Of a stretch of DNA of 64,000 nt, positions 1 to 9,614 are shown in pieces. Made by a program: the position numbers and the translations under genes. This DNA is from Sporothrix humicola (lineage: Eukaryota > Ascomycota > Sordariomycetes > Ophiostomatales > Ophiostomataceae). The stretch spans positions 62,001 to 126,000 of the forward strand of contig WNYE01000083.1 in NCBI GenBank assembly GCA_021396245.1. The letters run 5' to 3'. Position 1 is the first letter of the stretch. Each line of letters opens with the position of its first letter. The notes under the pieces were generated by a model. The model searched no databases. It saw nothing but the letters and a program-made list of their open reading frames with translations, and was not told the DNA's origin.

Positions 1-1256
1 CTCAAATTACCCATGCCGCCGTCGTCCATGCCGCCGTTGGTGCCGGCCTCGTCAAACTCGTCGTCGGCAGTGTCGGCCTGGGCCTTGCGGACGGCGTGCG
101 TGGTCTTTGTTAAGTGGGCGAGCGCGGGCGCCTCGTTGGCGTTGAAGCGCGCGTGGGTCTGGGCGTCAATGACGATGCGGCTGTCAATGGCGATGCGCGC
201 GGGCCCGTTCTCCTTCATCTCAATGGCGAAGCCCTTGTAGGCCATGTAGTGCCAGCCGGCCAAAGCGGCAAAGCGCTGGCCGCGTTCGAGCAGCGACGCC
301 TTGACGGAGGCCGGGTCCTTGTGGTACTCGAGGGGGAAGGCGTCGAGGGACGTGATGGGGACGGTGCCGGCAAACGGCAGCACGTAGACGCGGGCCGTGT
401 CATAGCCAAAGCGGTAGCCGTCGTACTCGAGGCGCTCGGCCACGAGCTCAAAGCAGTTGCCGAGCCGCGGGTGCTTAATGTATTGGCCCTGCTTGAGACG
501 GTTGGCCACGGGCTGGCCGTAGCGGCTCGTGACGATGGTGCAGCCGGGGTGGAAGACGGTCCAGGCGTGCTCGTACGACACGACGCCCTGCGCCATGTAG
601 TCGGCGACCGCCGAGATGGTGTCCTTGAGCTCAGCGTGCAGCAGGTCGTGCAAAAGCTGGACGTGGGCCTTTGTTGCGGCGTCAAGGCTGTCATCCTCGA
701 GTGTGGCGGTCAGTCGCGCCCACCGGTGGACAAACGGCTGGAACGGGGCTGAGAACACCAGGCGCTGCAGCCCCGGCGTCACGCCCGGGTAGTCGTCGAG
801 CACGGTCCGCAGCACACTCTTGAGGAGCGGGCTCTGGATGACAATCGAGTCGATCTCGAGCGATTTGCGCGAGTCGTAGCTCTTCTTGTTGCGCACGAGG
901 ATCGCGTATTTCTCCGTGGCCTCGTTCTCGGCGGCTTCCTCGACGTCGAGCGGTAGTTTGTCTGTCCACGTGAAGCGGTTCTGCTTGTCCCATTTTTGGT
1001 ACAGGTCCTTTTGGGCACACTCCATGCCGACCGGCGCGGGTTTCTTTTCGGCAGTGTCTTCAGCCTTGTCCGTCTTGTCGGTGTTTTCGGTGTTGTCGTC
1101 AGTCTTGTCGTCAGTTTTGTCGTCAGGCTTTTCTTCCTTGATGTCGACCTTATCCTCGGTCTTGTCCTCGACCTTGACTTCAGACTTGTCCTTGCTGTCC
1201 TCGCCGTTGGCCGTGGGCACGGCGGCAGGCTCGTCTGAAAGTAATGATACAGCCAT
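1..1256 (-). CDS. AAA-family ATPase with DUF7025 N-terminal region (3' part cut by window edge)
   Basis: The frame is open from an ATG at 1256 to the left edge without a stop, giving the first 418 residues. Residues about 10-75 are an acidic/lysine low-complexity stretch built from TDDK- and TEDK-type units. The following region matches the fungal DUF7025 pattern: a segment with KQGQYIKHPRLGNCFELV, then YDGYRFGYDTARVYVLPFAG, then a PITSLDAFPLEYHKD core near residues 297-311. In known family members this region precedes one AAA+ module (Walker A/B), which would lie left of base 1. Such proteins are poorly characterised fungal ATPases, so the substrate is unknown. The start is supported by a CA-rich leader (cacacaacacaATGG) and by the absence of an earlier in-frame ATG close by. 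The family call is a motif-level recognition; the ATPase activity is inferred from family architecture because the AAA module is not visible here. Confidence 0.75.
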   Translation of the reverse strand, partial: MAVSLLSDEPAAVPTANGEDSKDKSEVKVEDKTEDKVDIKEEKPDDKTDDKTDDNTENTDKTDKAEDTAEKKPAPVGMECAQKDLYQKWDKQNRFTWTDKLPLDVEEAAENEATEKYAILVRNKKSYDSRKSLEIDSIVIQSPLLKSVLRTVLDDYPGVTPGLQRLVFSAPFQPFVHRWARLTATLEDDSLDAATKAHVQLLHDLLHAELKDTISAVADYMAQGVVSYEHAWTVFHPGCTIVTSRYGQPVANRLKQGQYIKHPRLGNCFELVAERLEYDGYRFGYDTARVYVLPFAGTVPITSLDAFPLEYHKDPASVKASLLERGQRFAALAGWHYMAYKGFAIEMKENGPARIAIDSRIVIDAQTHARFNANEAPALAHLTKTTHAVRKAQADTADDEFDEAGTNGGMDDGGMGNL

Positions 1257-2602
1257 TGTGTTGTGTGTAGAGTGTATGGAGTGTATCAAGTAGATGGGAA
1301 TAGTCGGTGTGTTGATGGTGATTCCAGATGGTAAGAAGTCTGTTGTATTGGATGTCTGAAGAGAGAAGGGACAGACTGTCGTCGGATCAGCACCACATCT
1401 TATATCTTGATTGTTGATATCTTCCAGATATCCTTGTCTAGGCAGATGCCCCTGCCAAGAATTCACCAACGGCCTCAATTGGCCAGCTATCCAGCTTCAC
1501 TCATGTTTTCGTCTTGGTCTGCAAACATGTGGAGAGCTTCTCCATTCACTTCTGGCCGGTCTCGTTTGGGTCGCTCCGTTTGACTCATGTGGGAAGAGGC
1601 AGACAGGAAAACAAAAGAAAAAAAAGCGAATGATTGTGTCTACCAGACTCCGATTGGGGACAGCGTGGGCAGACTGGCTGACTTGTGCAGAAGCTGAGAA
1701 GAAAGTTGACCAAAAAACTTGACGAAAAGGGGAGAAAAGGGGGACAGTGGCTGTCACTGCCTACAATGTCAATATTGGAAGTCGCTAGACGAGGCAGGCA
1801 CGATCGAGCACAGTTAGGCTGGACGACCTCCAAGGTTTCGTGCAAGTTGATTGGCTCTTTTGTGTAAGCTGCACTTCTGCCTGGGGAATGGCTGCCTGAA
1901 CCCCTGCAAGTTCTGGTCAGAGCCCTGTTCCTTCGGCAGTGCCTGGCGGGAGCTGTCCACTAACACCCGTTAAAACCCCCCACACGGACAACGCCAACGA
2001 ACGCCAATTAGCCGCAAACAACTTAGCTTGGTCGACGAGGCTGCCTTCAAGGCAAAATCTTATGGCCCTGAACAACAATGTCGACGTTGTTGAACATTGT
2101 TTAACACAGAAACTGATGGTGGAATTTCGTGATGGAATAAAAATGTAAGAAGCGGACCAGGACGCGTGTATAATCTGAATGGCGTTTCGGAAATCGAACA
2201 ACACTGTTTGGACATTAATAGTGAAAAGGAGCCCTTTGCAAGAAGTTGATGAAATTGCGCAGGAAAATAAAATACTGAATGCTTCGAATGCCTGCCCAAA
2301 TATCCATATTGGACAGAGGTCTTGGCAGCTTGGGATCTCATTTGACATCCCTTATGACGTCTGTTAGTGCTCACAATTCGGGCCCGATATGATCCGCCGT
2401 ATTCTGACTTACACGGGAGAATATCAACCAAAAGCCAAGTCGCCATTGTTAACGAAGACAGAAAGCATCAATAGCACTCAATGGGATACCCAAAACTTAA
2501 ACTGCCTGGTTCAACTAAAAGAAAGGACTTATGATCACGTCTTGGGGCAACACTGCCATCTACCACCTTGTCCTACCACCTCGTCCGCGGCGCCGCCCTC
2601 CT
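1257..2602. other. intergenic, no gene seen
   Basis: Upstream region of the DUF7025 gene and 3' flank of the F-box-like gene. Short open frames exist on both strands, but none has family motifs, coding-like composition or plausible splice partners. The part near 1260-1450 is the likely promoter and leader of the left gene. Confidence 0.6.
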
Positions 2603-4785
2603 TTACAAGTCAAACACATCCTCGTCGCCGTCGTCTCTGTCCTCGTCTTCATATTCATAGTCATCGCCATATGGGCACCCTCGTGCTTCCTCTTGGGCCT
2701 TCCAAATAGCCGCACAAGCCTTTAGCACCGGAATGCTGTCTTCTAAGCCTGGTCCGGCGGCCGCCTCGAAAGCTGCCCGTACACTGCCAGGCTCGTGGGG
2801 CAAAATAATCGCCGGCCGAATTCCTTCTCCCAGGACCGGGATGCTGGTCCGTGGCGGATGCATTGTTTTCCGCCACGCCTCAAAGAAGCCGGCGTTTGCT
2901 GGTAGTTGCATGTCAGCCCCTTCCCGCTCTCGTTTGTGTCTGTCCGCTTGCTCCTGCTCCTGCACAATGATCTGGACGTACGGCTGCAGCCCTGTCAGTT
3001 GCGACTGCCACCACAGATTGCCGTAACTATCCTCGCTTTCCGGCCCAAAGTCGCGCCATGAGTCCAGCACCAGCACATGCCCGCACTGGCCCATAAATCG
3101 TACGGCAAAGTCGGCGGCGCAGAACTGGCAGCTTATCCGATACGTAGCATGCAGTCGACCTGGTTCCGTCCCGGTGTCGCCATTATTGGCACCAATGGTA
3201 GAGTAACGCTGTTGCCAGACAGAGAACCGTGCTGTTCTCGATGCATATTTGATGGCTGCGGAAAGGCTAGCAGAAATATTATCACGGTCTTCTGAGCCAA
3301 TAGCTGACATTACCGGCATTGGTGGTTTTTCCCAGAAATTCTTGTGCCGCATCTGTCGCTGGCGGCGCTTCATCTGCTTGTCCCGTTCCTCGTCCCGTGC
3401 CCCCTTGGCCCAGAGCTTCCGCCGCTCCTTCCACCAGGCCGGCCGGGGCCCGTGAAACATGGGGTCGGTAGTGCCGCTTGTAACGTATCGAAGATGTAAA
3501 AAGTCGACAGGTGAGTTGCTGGTGTAAATGGGTGGATTACTGTCAGTATGCATGAACTGCGACGCGAAGAGATGGTGGGGACATGGTCGCACAAGCGGCC
3601 CGAGGTCATAAATTGCCAGCGGCCGGCCGTCGCTGGTATTGGACCCGTTCATGTGAATTCGGTATGTTGATTTGAGCAAGTAGTGTGGGCGGCCGTCGTC
3701 GCCAGTGGCAATGGTTGGCCAGAATAAACACTGCATGTGTGTCCGCACAACAATGCTGGGTCCAGGGAAGTCTTTGGATAAAGGGATGTCCCCAATATTC
3801 GGGGTAATATGATTGCCCTCAGCACCCGGGAAGCATTCTTTGCTGAGACGCGATACAAACCACGGGCTTATCTGCACGTGTTGCTCGCGTCTCACCTGCG
3901 GATACACGTCAAAGTACACTGGTGACATTAAACGTTTGTGATGTTCTTGGAGAGCTGGCTCCATGGGCAGCCCGGCCGCCTCGAACCGTGCATACTTGAG
4001 CGCCATTTGGACGTCTCGGTGCTCGAGGCGGTAGATTCCTCGCAGCGTTGCGTAGTCACTCGTCCGACTTCGGGGTCCATCATGTTCGGGACCATGGACG
4101 TAAGTGTCACAGAAGCGTGTACGCCGGCAGATATTCAAGCTTTGGGCCCAGTTCGACCTCAGACTGGAACGAACATCTGTGCCAATGGCAGACGCGCCAT
4201 AGCCGCGAAACTCAAAGTGGAGCGCCAATTTTGGCCCGTCAAATGGGGAGGGAGCACCAGGCAGGTCCTCGGGATGGACTTTATGTAGGGCGAGACAGAT
4301 TTCACACACCCAGAGATTTGGCTTGTTGTGTGCCATCCGGTGTAGCGCACGGAGCCAACGCAATGCCCGGGGACAGACCAGCTTTTTCGGGCGTTCTGGC
4401 CTTCCTGGTGATACAGTGGTGTCTGGGTCGAGTCCATTGAGGAGACACCGTATCATAGATCATCTCGAGCTTGAGGGATTAGTGTGCACTTCGCGGCGGC
4501 CTCACGGAGGACTCGGGATGTTTGCGAAAAGGCCATTTGGTCGAACAGATTTGTGAGACGGTCATAAAAGCAGCAGAGAATCTCCTGAGGCAGTCTTGAA
4601 AGGCGTAACGGCCCAGAATTATTGCCATTACTGGACGCGGGTGAATCCTGTCTGCTATTGTCCGTGCTTGTAGAGACGTGTTGCTGTCCGCCATTGTCGG
4701 CTGCGAGCGTTTGTCCATTGTTGAGCGGTGCTTGTGTGTTGTCAGGTACCGCGGCAGGCATAATGCTATCGGATGGTGTGTCCAT
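2603..4785 (-). CDS. F-box-like protein, reading frame interrupted near 4450
   Basis: Two minus-strand frames appear to belong together. The first starts at the ATG at 4785 and encodes 110 residues: a Ser/Asn/Gln-rich lead, then an F-box-like core at residues about 61-100 (RLSRLPQEILCCFYDRL, then SQTSRVLREAA). It stops at 4453. The second begins at an ATG overlapping that stop by four bases (4456) and runs 617 residues to 2603. It has a WVCEICLALHK zinc-finger-like Cys pair, a second CQFC...CGH cluster and a very acidic C-terminus. In fungal F-box proteins of this kind the F-box is followed closely by a CxxC...LH segment, so the two halves look like one gene. The break could be a one-base frameshift (assembly error or real mutation) or an unrecognised intron: GTGAGG at the codon after VLR to CCCAG would be about 81 bases but would remove conserved-looking residues. 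F-box proteins act as SCF ubiquitin-ligase substrate adaptors; the target here is unknown. Confidence 0.55.
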
Positions 4786-5675
4786 CGATAAATGTAAAGA
4801 CGGCAAAAGAAATGATAATAAAAAGTGCCCAATATCGATGCTGGTGGCGCCGTATCCTGTGGGCAGAATGGATGATTGATGGTCGGTTTGGTGATGAAAG
4901 AAAGATGGAGAGAGGGAAGAAACGACAGGCGGCGTTCAGGAGATGGAAATATTAGCAAGGGGCTAGAGTGACTGTAAACAATCAAACAGGAAGGAGGCCA
5001 TGGTGAGGGTAAAACGGAAGGTGCAGACTGTCTGCAAGTGGAAGGGGCAATAAGATCGGAAAGAACAACAGGATTGGAAAGAACACAATATGAAAAGGGA
5101 AGGAGACAGACGGGAATCCTCAATATGGAAGGAACGCACAACGACCGCTTACTTCTGTCAAGAACAATATCGTGCCTTCCTTATCAAGACACACTGGTGT
5201 AAGTCGATTGTGGGTCTTCTGTTGCAGGTGGAATATTGAAGCACCAGACCTCCTTGTTCATAATTACTGTTTATTGTTTACTGTTCATTGATCACGTTTG
5301 CATGAGAGACAATTGAGTTGTTTTTAAAGTTTTTTTTGGTATTTTTTGTGAGCTGTCACAGACAAGCTCAGATGTATTGTAGGAAAGAAAAAACAAATGT
5401 AACTCCAGCTGGCAATGCGTTTCCTGTCTATTTTTTTTTTTTTTTTTCAACTTTTTTTTTCCGTGAAAAGCAAAAGCAAAAGCAAAAGCAAAAGCAAAAG
5501 CAAAAGCAAAAGAAAAGGAAAAAAATAAAAGAAAAGAAAAGAAAAGAAAAAAAAAAAGAAAAGAAAAGAAACAAACCTACCCTTTGAACTTACCAGAAAA
5601 GAGAGAAGAGACAATACAACCCCTTTCACCTTACCTTCAACTCATCCCCCAAGTGTTATTGTCAAAGCGAGACGA
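4786..5675. other. intergenic with simple repeats
   Basis: Promoter side of the F-box-like gene and 3' side of the next gene. It contains a T17 run (5431-5447), a T9 run, a hexanucleotide microsatellite and a 60-base purine tract. No coding signal was found; the long Lys/Gln-only and Phe/Leu-only frames here are repeat artefacts. Confidence 0.6.
5471..5512. repeat. (CAAAAG)7 microsatellite followed by A/G-only tract
   Basis: Seven perfect CAAAAG units, directly followed to about 5571 by AAAAG-type purine repeats. A T17 run lies 24 bases upstream, so the strand switches from pyrimidine-rich to purine-rich across a short interval and could form a hairpin or triplex in vitro. Probably slippage-prone and length-variable between strains. 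Confidence 0.9.
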
Positions 5676-6356
5676 TTAAGTCTGCTTCTGGTTGGGCTTG
5701 GAGGAGTTGTTAGAGCTGGGGCCGCCCTGGCCCTCGCCCTGGTTAGGAGCCGGAGCCGGAGCGGAAGAAGAGGAAGAGGAGGAGCCCTGCCGGCAGTAGT
5801 TGCGGACATCCTCCAGGCAGCGCAAGTCCTGCATGCCCGGCAGCATCGTGAGGCCCTCGGGCAGGAACCGCTTGAGGACCGCGTTCTCCTCCGCGGACAG
5901 CGGGAAGAGCGGGGGCGGGTTGGAGGCGGCGACGGCCGCCCGATCCGCGGCCGCGGCCTCGGCGCGAGCCCGGCGCTCGGCAATGGCCTGAGCCTTCTCG
6001 GCCTCTTTTTGGGACGCCTCGGCGGCCATCTCGGCGTCGTAGCGGGCGCGGGCGCGGGCGTAGGCGTCGGCGTAGGCCTCGGAGGTGGCCGAGTAGGGCG
6101 GGTTGTCGTCGGGGTCGGAGTAGGTGGGCGAAGGCGCGCGGTCAAACGACTTGGGCGGCTGACAGGTGGGGCACATTTCGCGCATCTTGATGCCGACGCG
6201 GGACGCGGTATAGTCGATGCAGGGCTGCTGGCAGATGCCGTTGCCGATCTCGTCTTCACACTGCTCCTTGACCATGCGGTGCCAGATGGGGACGTCCCAG
6301 GAGAACAAGACGTGGCCGCAGCCAGTGTAGAGGTAGGAGTGGTAGAGGATGCACAT
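5676..6356 (-). CDS. small Cys/Ala-rich fungal hypothetical protein, 226 aa
   Basis: An uninterrupted frame from ATG 6356. Residues 1-70 hold spaced cysteines and histidines (TGCGHVLFSWD, a CEDEIGNGICQQPC pattern, then REMCPTC), which could bind zinc or form a compact Cys-rich fold. A Pro/Asp/Tyr segment follows, then an Ala/Arg/Glu-rich helix-prone stretch (about 95-145, coiled-coil-like), a second conserved-looking block (ENAVLKRFLPEGLTMLPGM) and a Ser/Gly/Asn tail. No signal peptide or membrane span is visible. Just upstream is a well-formed intron (6367-6426) in the leader. I do not recognise the family; the function is unknown. Similar short CGH-starting proteins are common in filamentous fungi. 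Confidence 0.7.
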   Translation of the reverse strand: MCILYHSYLYTGCGHVLFSWDVPIWHRMVKEQCEDEIGNGICQQPCIDYTASRVGIKMREMCPTCQPPKSFDRAPSPTYSDPDDNPPYSATSEAYADAYARARARYDAEMAAEASQKEAEKAQAIAERRARAEAAAADRAAVAASNPPPLFPLSAEENAVLKRFLPEGLTMLPGMQDLRCLEDVRNYCRQGSSSSSSSAPAPAPNQGEGQGGPSSNNSSKPNQKQT

Positions 6357-6366
6357 ATTGGCTTCT

Positions 6367-6426
6367 CTGGGAGGTAAAGGGGGGAGAGTAGGAGAGGGGA
6401 AGGGTTAGTAGGGAATTGATACTTAC
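6367..6426 (-). other. 5' leader intron of the 226-aa gene
   Basis: Sixty bases on the minus strand: donor GTAAGT, branch-like CTAAC, acceptor CCCAG ten bases before the ATG. The preceding sequence has an in-frame stop and no ATG, so the intron sits in the 5' UTR. Confidence 0.65.
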
Positions 6427-7079
6427 CTTGACGATCTTTCTACTTTTCCTCGAGAAGCCAGTTCTTGAGGAGAGCAGAGGAGATTGCTGTTGGTTGTTGT
6501 TTTTGTTGTTGTGAGTGATGAGGAAAGAGAAAACAAAACAGATTAGGGCCGGAGGGAAGTGAGTCCTTTATAGAACTCAGAAGATGCGAGAGCTGTTCAG
6601 ATTGTACATGTGTCGTGATGTTTTCGAGAAAATAGTATATTGTTCAGGCATTGTGAGCATGCGAACAAAGAAATGGGCTGTGCAGGAACAACGCATTGTT
6701 CATTTTCTTTCAAAAGAACAAATAAATGCAAGATGGTGAACTGCGATTGATTGAAGAAAATGAACAGAAAATAAATTGAGAAATACAAAGAAAGAAAAAC
6801 AATCAAAAAGTAATAATTCGATGAACAAAATACATTTGGTGAACAAGCAAGTAAACAAAAAATAGGGGCGAGTCTAGTACGTGATCTGAATTTGGACTAG
6901 AACTAAGTGCATGTTCTACTGATGCAGTCGACAACAAAGAAAATGGTCACCTTGATGTATCTTGAATTCTGAAGAACATAACTTTTCTGAACAAAACAAA
7001 ATAAAATCTACAAAGAGTGTATAGTTGAATATAAACAATTAAAGAAAGAAATCAATCAAAAAAGGAAAACTACCAGCCC
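6427..7079. other. intergenic, A/T-rich
   Basis: Promoter of the 226-aa gene and terminator side of the GH16 gene. Adenine-rich on the plus strand from about 6680 to 7065. No gene or RNA motif was seen. Confidence 0.55.
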
Positions 7080-9614
7080 TCACCTCCAGTGGTGCCTCTC
7101 CCACCGGTGTCTATCGTCGTCTCTGTCGCCATCTCTGTCGTCGTCTCTGTCGTCGTCCCTGTCCCTGTAGTTTCCGTCATCCCAGCCACCGTCATTGTCA
7201 TCTCCGTCATCATCGTCGTCGCCTTCATTGTCGTCCCAGTCGTCTCCGTACGGGTTGCCCCTGTACGGCCCGTCTTCGCCGCCGTGGCCGTGCGGATGCT
7301 TGTGCCACGGCTTGTGCCACGGCTTCCAGGGCGTCCAGGGGTGCCAGGGCCGCCAGGGCCGCCATGGCTGGACGGGCTGCGGCCAATGGGGCCACTTTGG
7401 CCAGGCCGGGACTGTGGGGTGGGGTTGATGGGGGTGGTCATGCGTAGCAGTCGGCGGTGTTGTCGACGTGGTGGGCGTGGCCGGCGTCGTTGTGGTCCGC
7501 AGGGTTGATGTCGGCCAGTGTGGCGGCCAGTACGGCGGCCACGAAGGTGTTGGCCATTGCGGAGGCGTCAGGCCAGAAGATGGGGACGAAGAGAGTGAAG
7601 ATGCCGATGTCGACAGTGTTGACGTTGACGCTGAAGTCGGGGTCCAGGTAATGGTTATTGACCGCGATGACGATGTTGAAGTCGAGGCCGTCTCTGTAGA
7701 GACGGAAGGGAAAGTGGTAGGACTGGACAGACCAGTCGAGGAGGACTCGGATGTTGATGTTGGCTGCTCTGAAGTTGGCACGGTGGTAGTTGTTTCTGTC
7801 TCCGTTGACTCTGTTGTCGCTGTTGTTGTTGGCTGACTTGAAGTGACTTGAGTTGACGTCAGTTCACTTGAAGTTGTCAGACTGGTCGGCGCTGTGGTGG
7901 ACGTTGAGGTCGGTTCTTCTGGTGTTGGCTGGTTTGTCGTCGGTTCGCTCGTAGTGGATACACTGGTGGTTGGCTCTGTTGTTGTTGCCTGACTTGAAGT
8001 AACTTGAGTCGACGTTGTTTCACTTGAGGTCGGCTGGGTCGACGTCAGTTCAGTTGAAGTTGGCTGTTCCGTCGTTGGTTGACTCGTTGTCGGCTCTTCT
8101 GTTGTTGAAGTGGGAGCGGGAGTTGAAGTTGGAGTCAAAATCTCTGTCGACGTCGGTTGAGCTGTTGTCGAATTGTGTGCGGTTGTCTGAGAGGTCGTTA
8201 ATGTCGTCGACACTGTCGTGCTTGACGTCGTCTCGGTCGTCGTCTGCGTTGTACTCTCCAGACTTGTCGTGTTTGATATCGGGAAGGGTGCTGTTCCCTG
8301 TGTCGTGGTCGTCAGCTCTGTCGTCGGCGCAGTCGGGTTCAGGAACGTCGACGTGGTCTCGACGACAGTTTCTGTCGATGTCGAGGTCTCCGTAGTTGTA
8401 GTCGTCTCAGTCGCCGCTGTCGTCGTGTTGGTGTAGATCGGCACCGGCAGTGTCGTGTTGGACGGGACTGGAACTCCTGTGGCGACGGGCGTGGTCGTAT
8501 TGGCAGGGATTGTGGTATTGGCTGGCACTGGCTCCACCACATCGCCCGCCTCGTACACGCGGATCGAGTTCACCAGCCAGTACGTCTCGTTGAACGCCTG
8601 CGGCTGGCTCGCGACAAAGGCCTCGCAGCTCGGGTAGGCGGCGCAGGCGGCGTCGTTGGACCACATGCCGTCGGACTGGTTGATGCCGCAAAAGTCCGTG
8701 TTGAGGATGACTGTGAGGGAGTGAAAATTGGCGGCAACGTCGCAGCCGCCGTTGCTCGAGGAAAAGTCTGCGAGGGGACGGCCCCAGGCGGCGGGGTTGG
8801 GCCGTTCTTGGGTCAGGTCCAAGGGGACGTTTTGTCGCGACCAGTGCCACACCCTAAGGCGGTCCGTCTCCAACAGAGTCGCATAGACACCGCCACCTGC
8901 CGCGTTAAAGGCCGTTCCATAAGTATCCCCGGACGGAGCGGTGATGCCGCATCCACCATAGGTCGATGCATTGCCGTACTCGACGGTGCACGTGTCCCGG
9001 TGCAAGACACCCTCCTCTTCGGCCGACGCGCCAAATCGGCAGGCGCCGCTCGTGTGCAGCGAGACCATGTTGGCCGCCTGGTGGTTGACGCCCTCCAGAA
9101 TGTCGACCTCGCCGACGGGGTTCTCCCGGAAGTTGTAGGCCCAGAAGGCGGGCCAGACGCCGCACTGGCTGGCGGGCATGTGGGCAAAGTCGGCCACCAA
9201 CAAACCTCGGTCGAACGTTGTGCGGGACTCGAGGCGGAGACTCTTGCGGCCGCGGGTGATGGACGACGAGGAGGTGTTCAAGACGGACGAGGCGTCGACG
9301 CCTAGGTACAGCTGCTCGTTGCGGCGGTTGGCGGCGGAAAAGGGGGCGCCGCTGCTCTCACTGGCCTTGACGACCTTGACGAGGCCGGCGGCCGTGGCCG
9401 CGTCGAGACCGACATAGTTGACGAAGCCGTGGGTAGGGTCGCCGGTGCCGGGGTAGTCGGCGGCCGTCTTGAAGACGAACCCGTCGGTCAGGTTGTGGGG
9501 GAGGTAGTTTTGTGTCAGAAAGTATGGCGTGGAAGGTGACGTGTCGGCGGATGCTGCCGGAAGCAGGCCTGTGACAATGGCCACAGCCAGACTGACAGCA
9601 CGGAGAGACAACAT
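7080..9614 (-). CDS. secreted GH16 endo-beta-1,3(4)-glucanase-like protein with Thr/Ser linker and Trp/Pro and Asp-rich tail
   Basis: 844 residues from the ATG at 9614; that methionine directly precedes a signal peptide (LSLRAVSLAVAIVTGLLPA, cleavage near residue 23). Residues about 30-355 form a GH16 domain. The catalytic motif GEVDILEGVN is intact, with E169, D171 and E174 matching the family ExDxxE nucleophile/acid-base arrangement. WPAFWAYNFRENP and a late cysteine-rich block (FCGINQSDGMW) also fit the fungal glucanase subgroup. Residues about 365-680 are a Thr/Ser/Pro linker with repeated TSTQVTSSQ-like units, expected to be heavily O-mannosylated. The tail then changes to Trp/Pro repeats (residues 750-772 hold seven Pro-Trp pairs) and ends with about 60 residues rich in Asp, Arg and Gly. 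No GPI-anchor signal is present, so the protein is probably secreted or held in the wall by its tail. Expected substrates are wall or plant beta-glucans; the exact specificity is not determinable. Confidence 0.88.
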   Translation of the reverse strand: MLSLRAVSLAVAIVTGLLPAASADTSPSTPYFLTQNYLPHNLTDGFVFKTAADYPGTGDPTHGFVNYVGLDAATAAGLVKVVKASESSGAPFSAANRRNEQLYLGVDASSVLNTSSSSITRGRKSLRLESRTTFDRGLLVADFAHMPASQCGVWPAFWAYNFRENPVGEVDILEGVNHQAANMVSLHTSGACRFGASAEEEGVLHRDTCTVEYGNASTYGGCGITAPSGDTYGTAFNAAGGGVYATLLETDRLRVWHWSRQNVPLDLTQERPNPAAWGRPLADFSSSNGGCDVAANFHSLTVILNTDFCGINQSDGMWSNDAACAAYPSCEAFVASQPQAFNETYWLVNSIRVYEAGDVVEPVPANTTIPANTTTPVATGVPVPSNTTLPVPIYTNTTTAATETTTTTETSTSTETVVETTSTFLNPTAPTTELTTTTQGTAPFPISNTTSLESTTQTTTETTSSTTVSTTLTTSQTTAHNSTTAQPTSTEILTPTSTPAPTSTTEEPTTSQPTTEQPTSTELTSTQPTSSETTSTQVTSSQATTTEPTTSVSTTSEPTTNQPTPEEPTSTSTTAPTSLTTSSELTSTQVTSSQPTTTATTESTETETTTTVPTSEQPTSTSESSSTGLSSPTTFPSVSTETASTSTSSSRSITITWTPTSASTSTLSTSASSLSSSPSSGLTPPQWPTPSWPPYWPPHWPTSTLRTTTTPATPTTSTTPPTATHDHPHQPHPTVPAWPKWPHWPQPVQPWRPWRPWHPWTPWKPWHKPWHKHPHGHGGEDGPYRGNPYGDDWDDNEGDDDDDGDDNDGGWDDGNYRDRDDDRDDDRDGDRDDDRHRWERHHWR
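7299..7367 (-). repeat. Pro-Trp repeat block inside the GH16 gene
   Basis: Encodes seven consecutive PWx or PWxK units (PWR, PWR, PWH, PWT, PWK, PWHK, PWHK). At DNA level the CCNTGG core recurs with 9- or 12-base spacing, pointing to expansion by slippage or unequal exchange. Confidence 0.9.
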
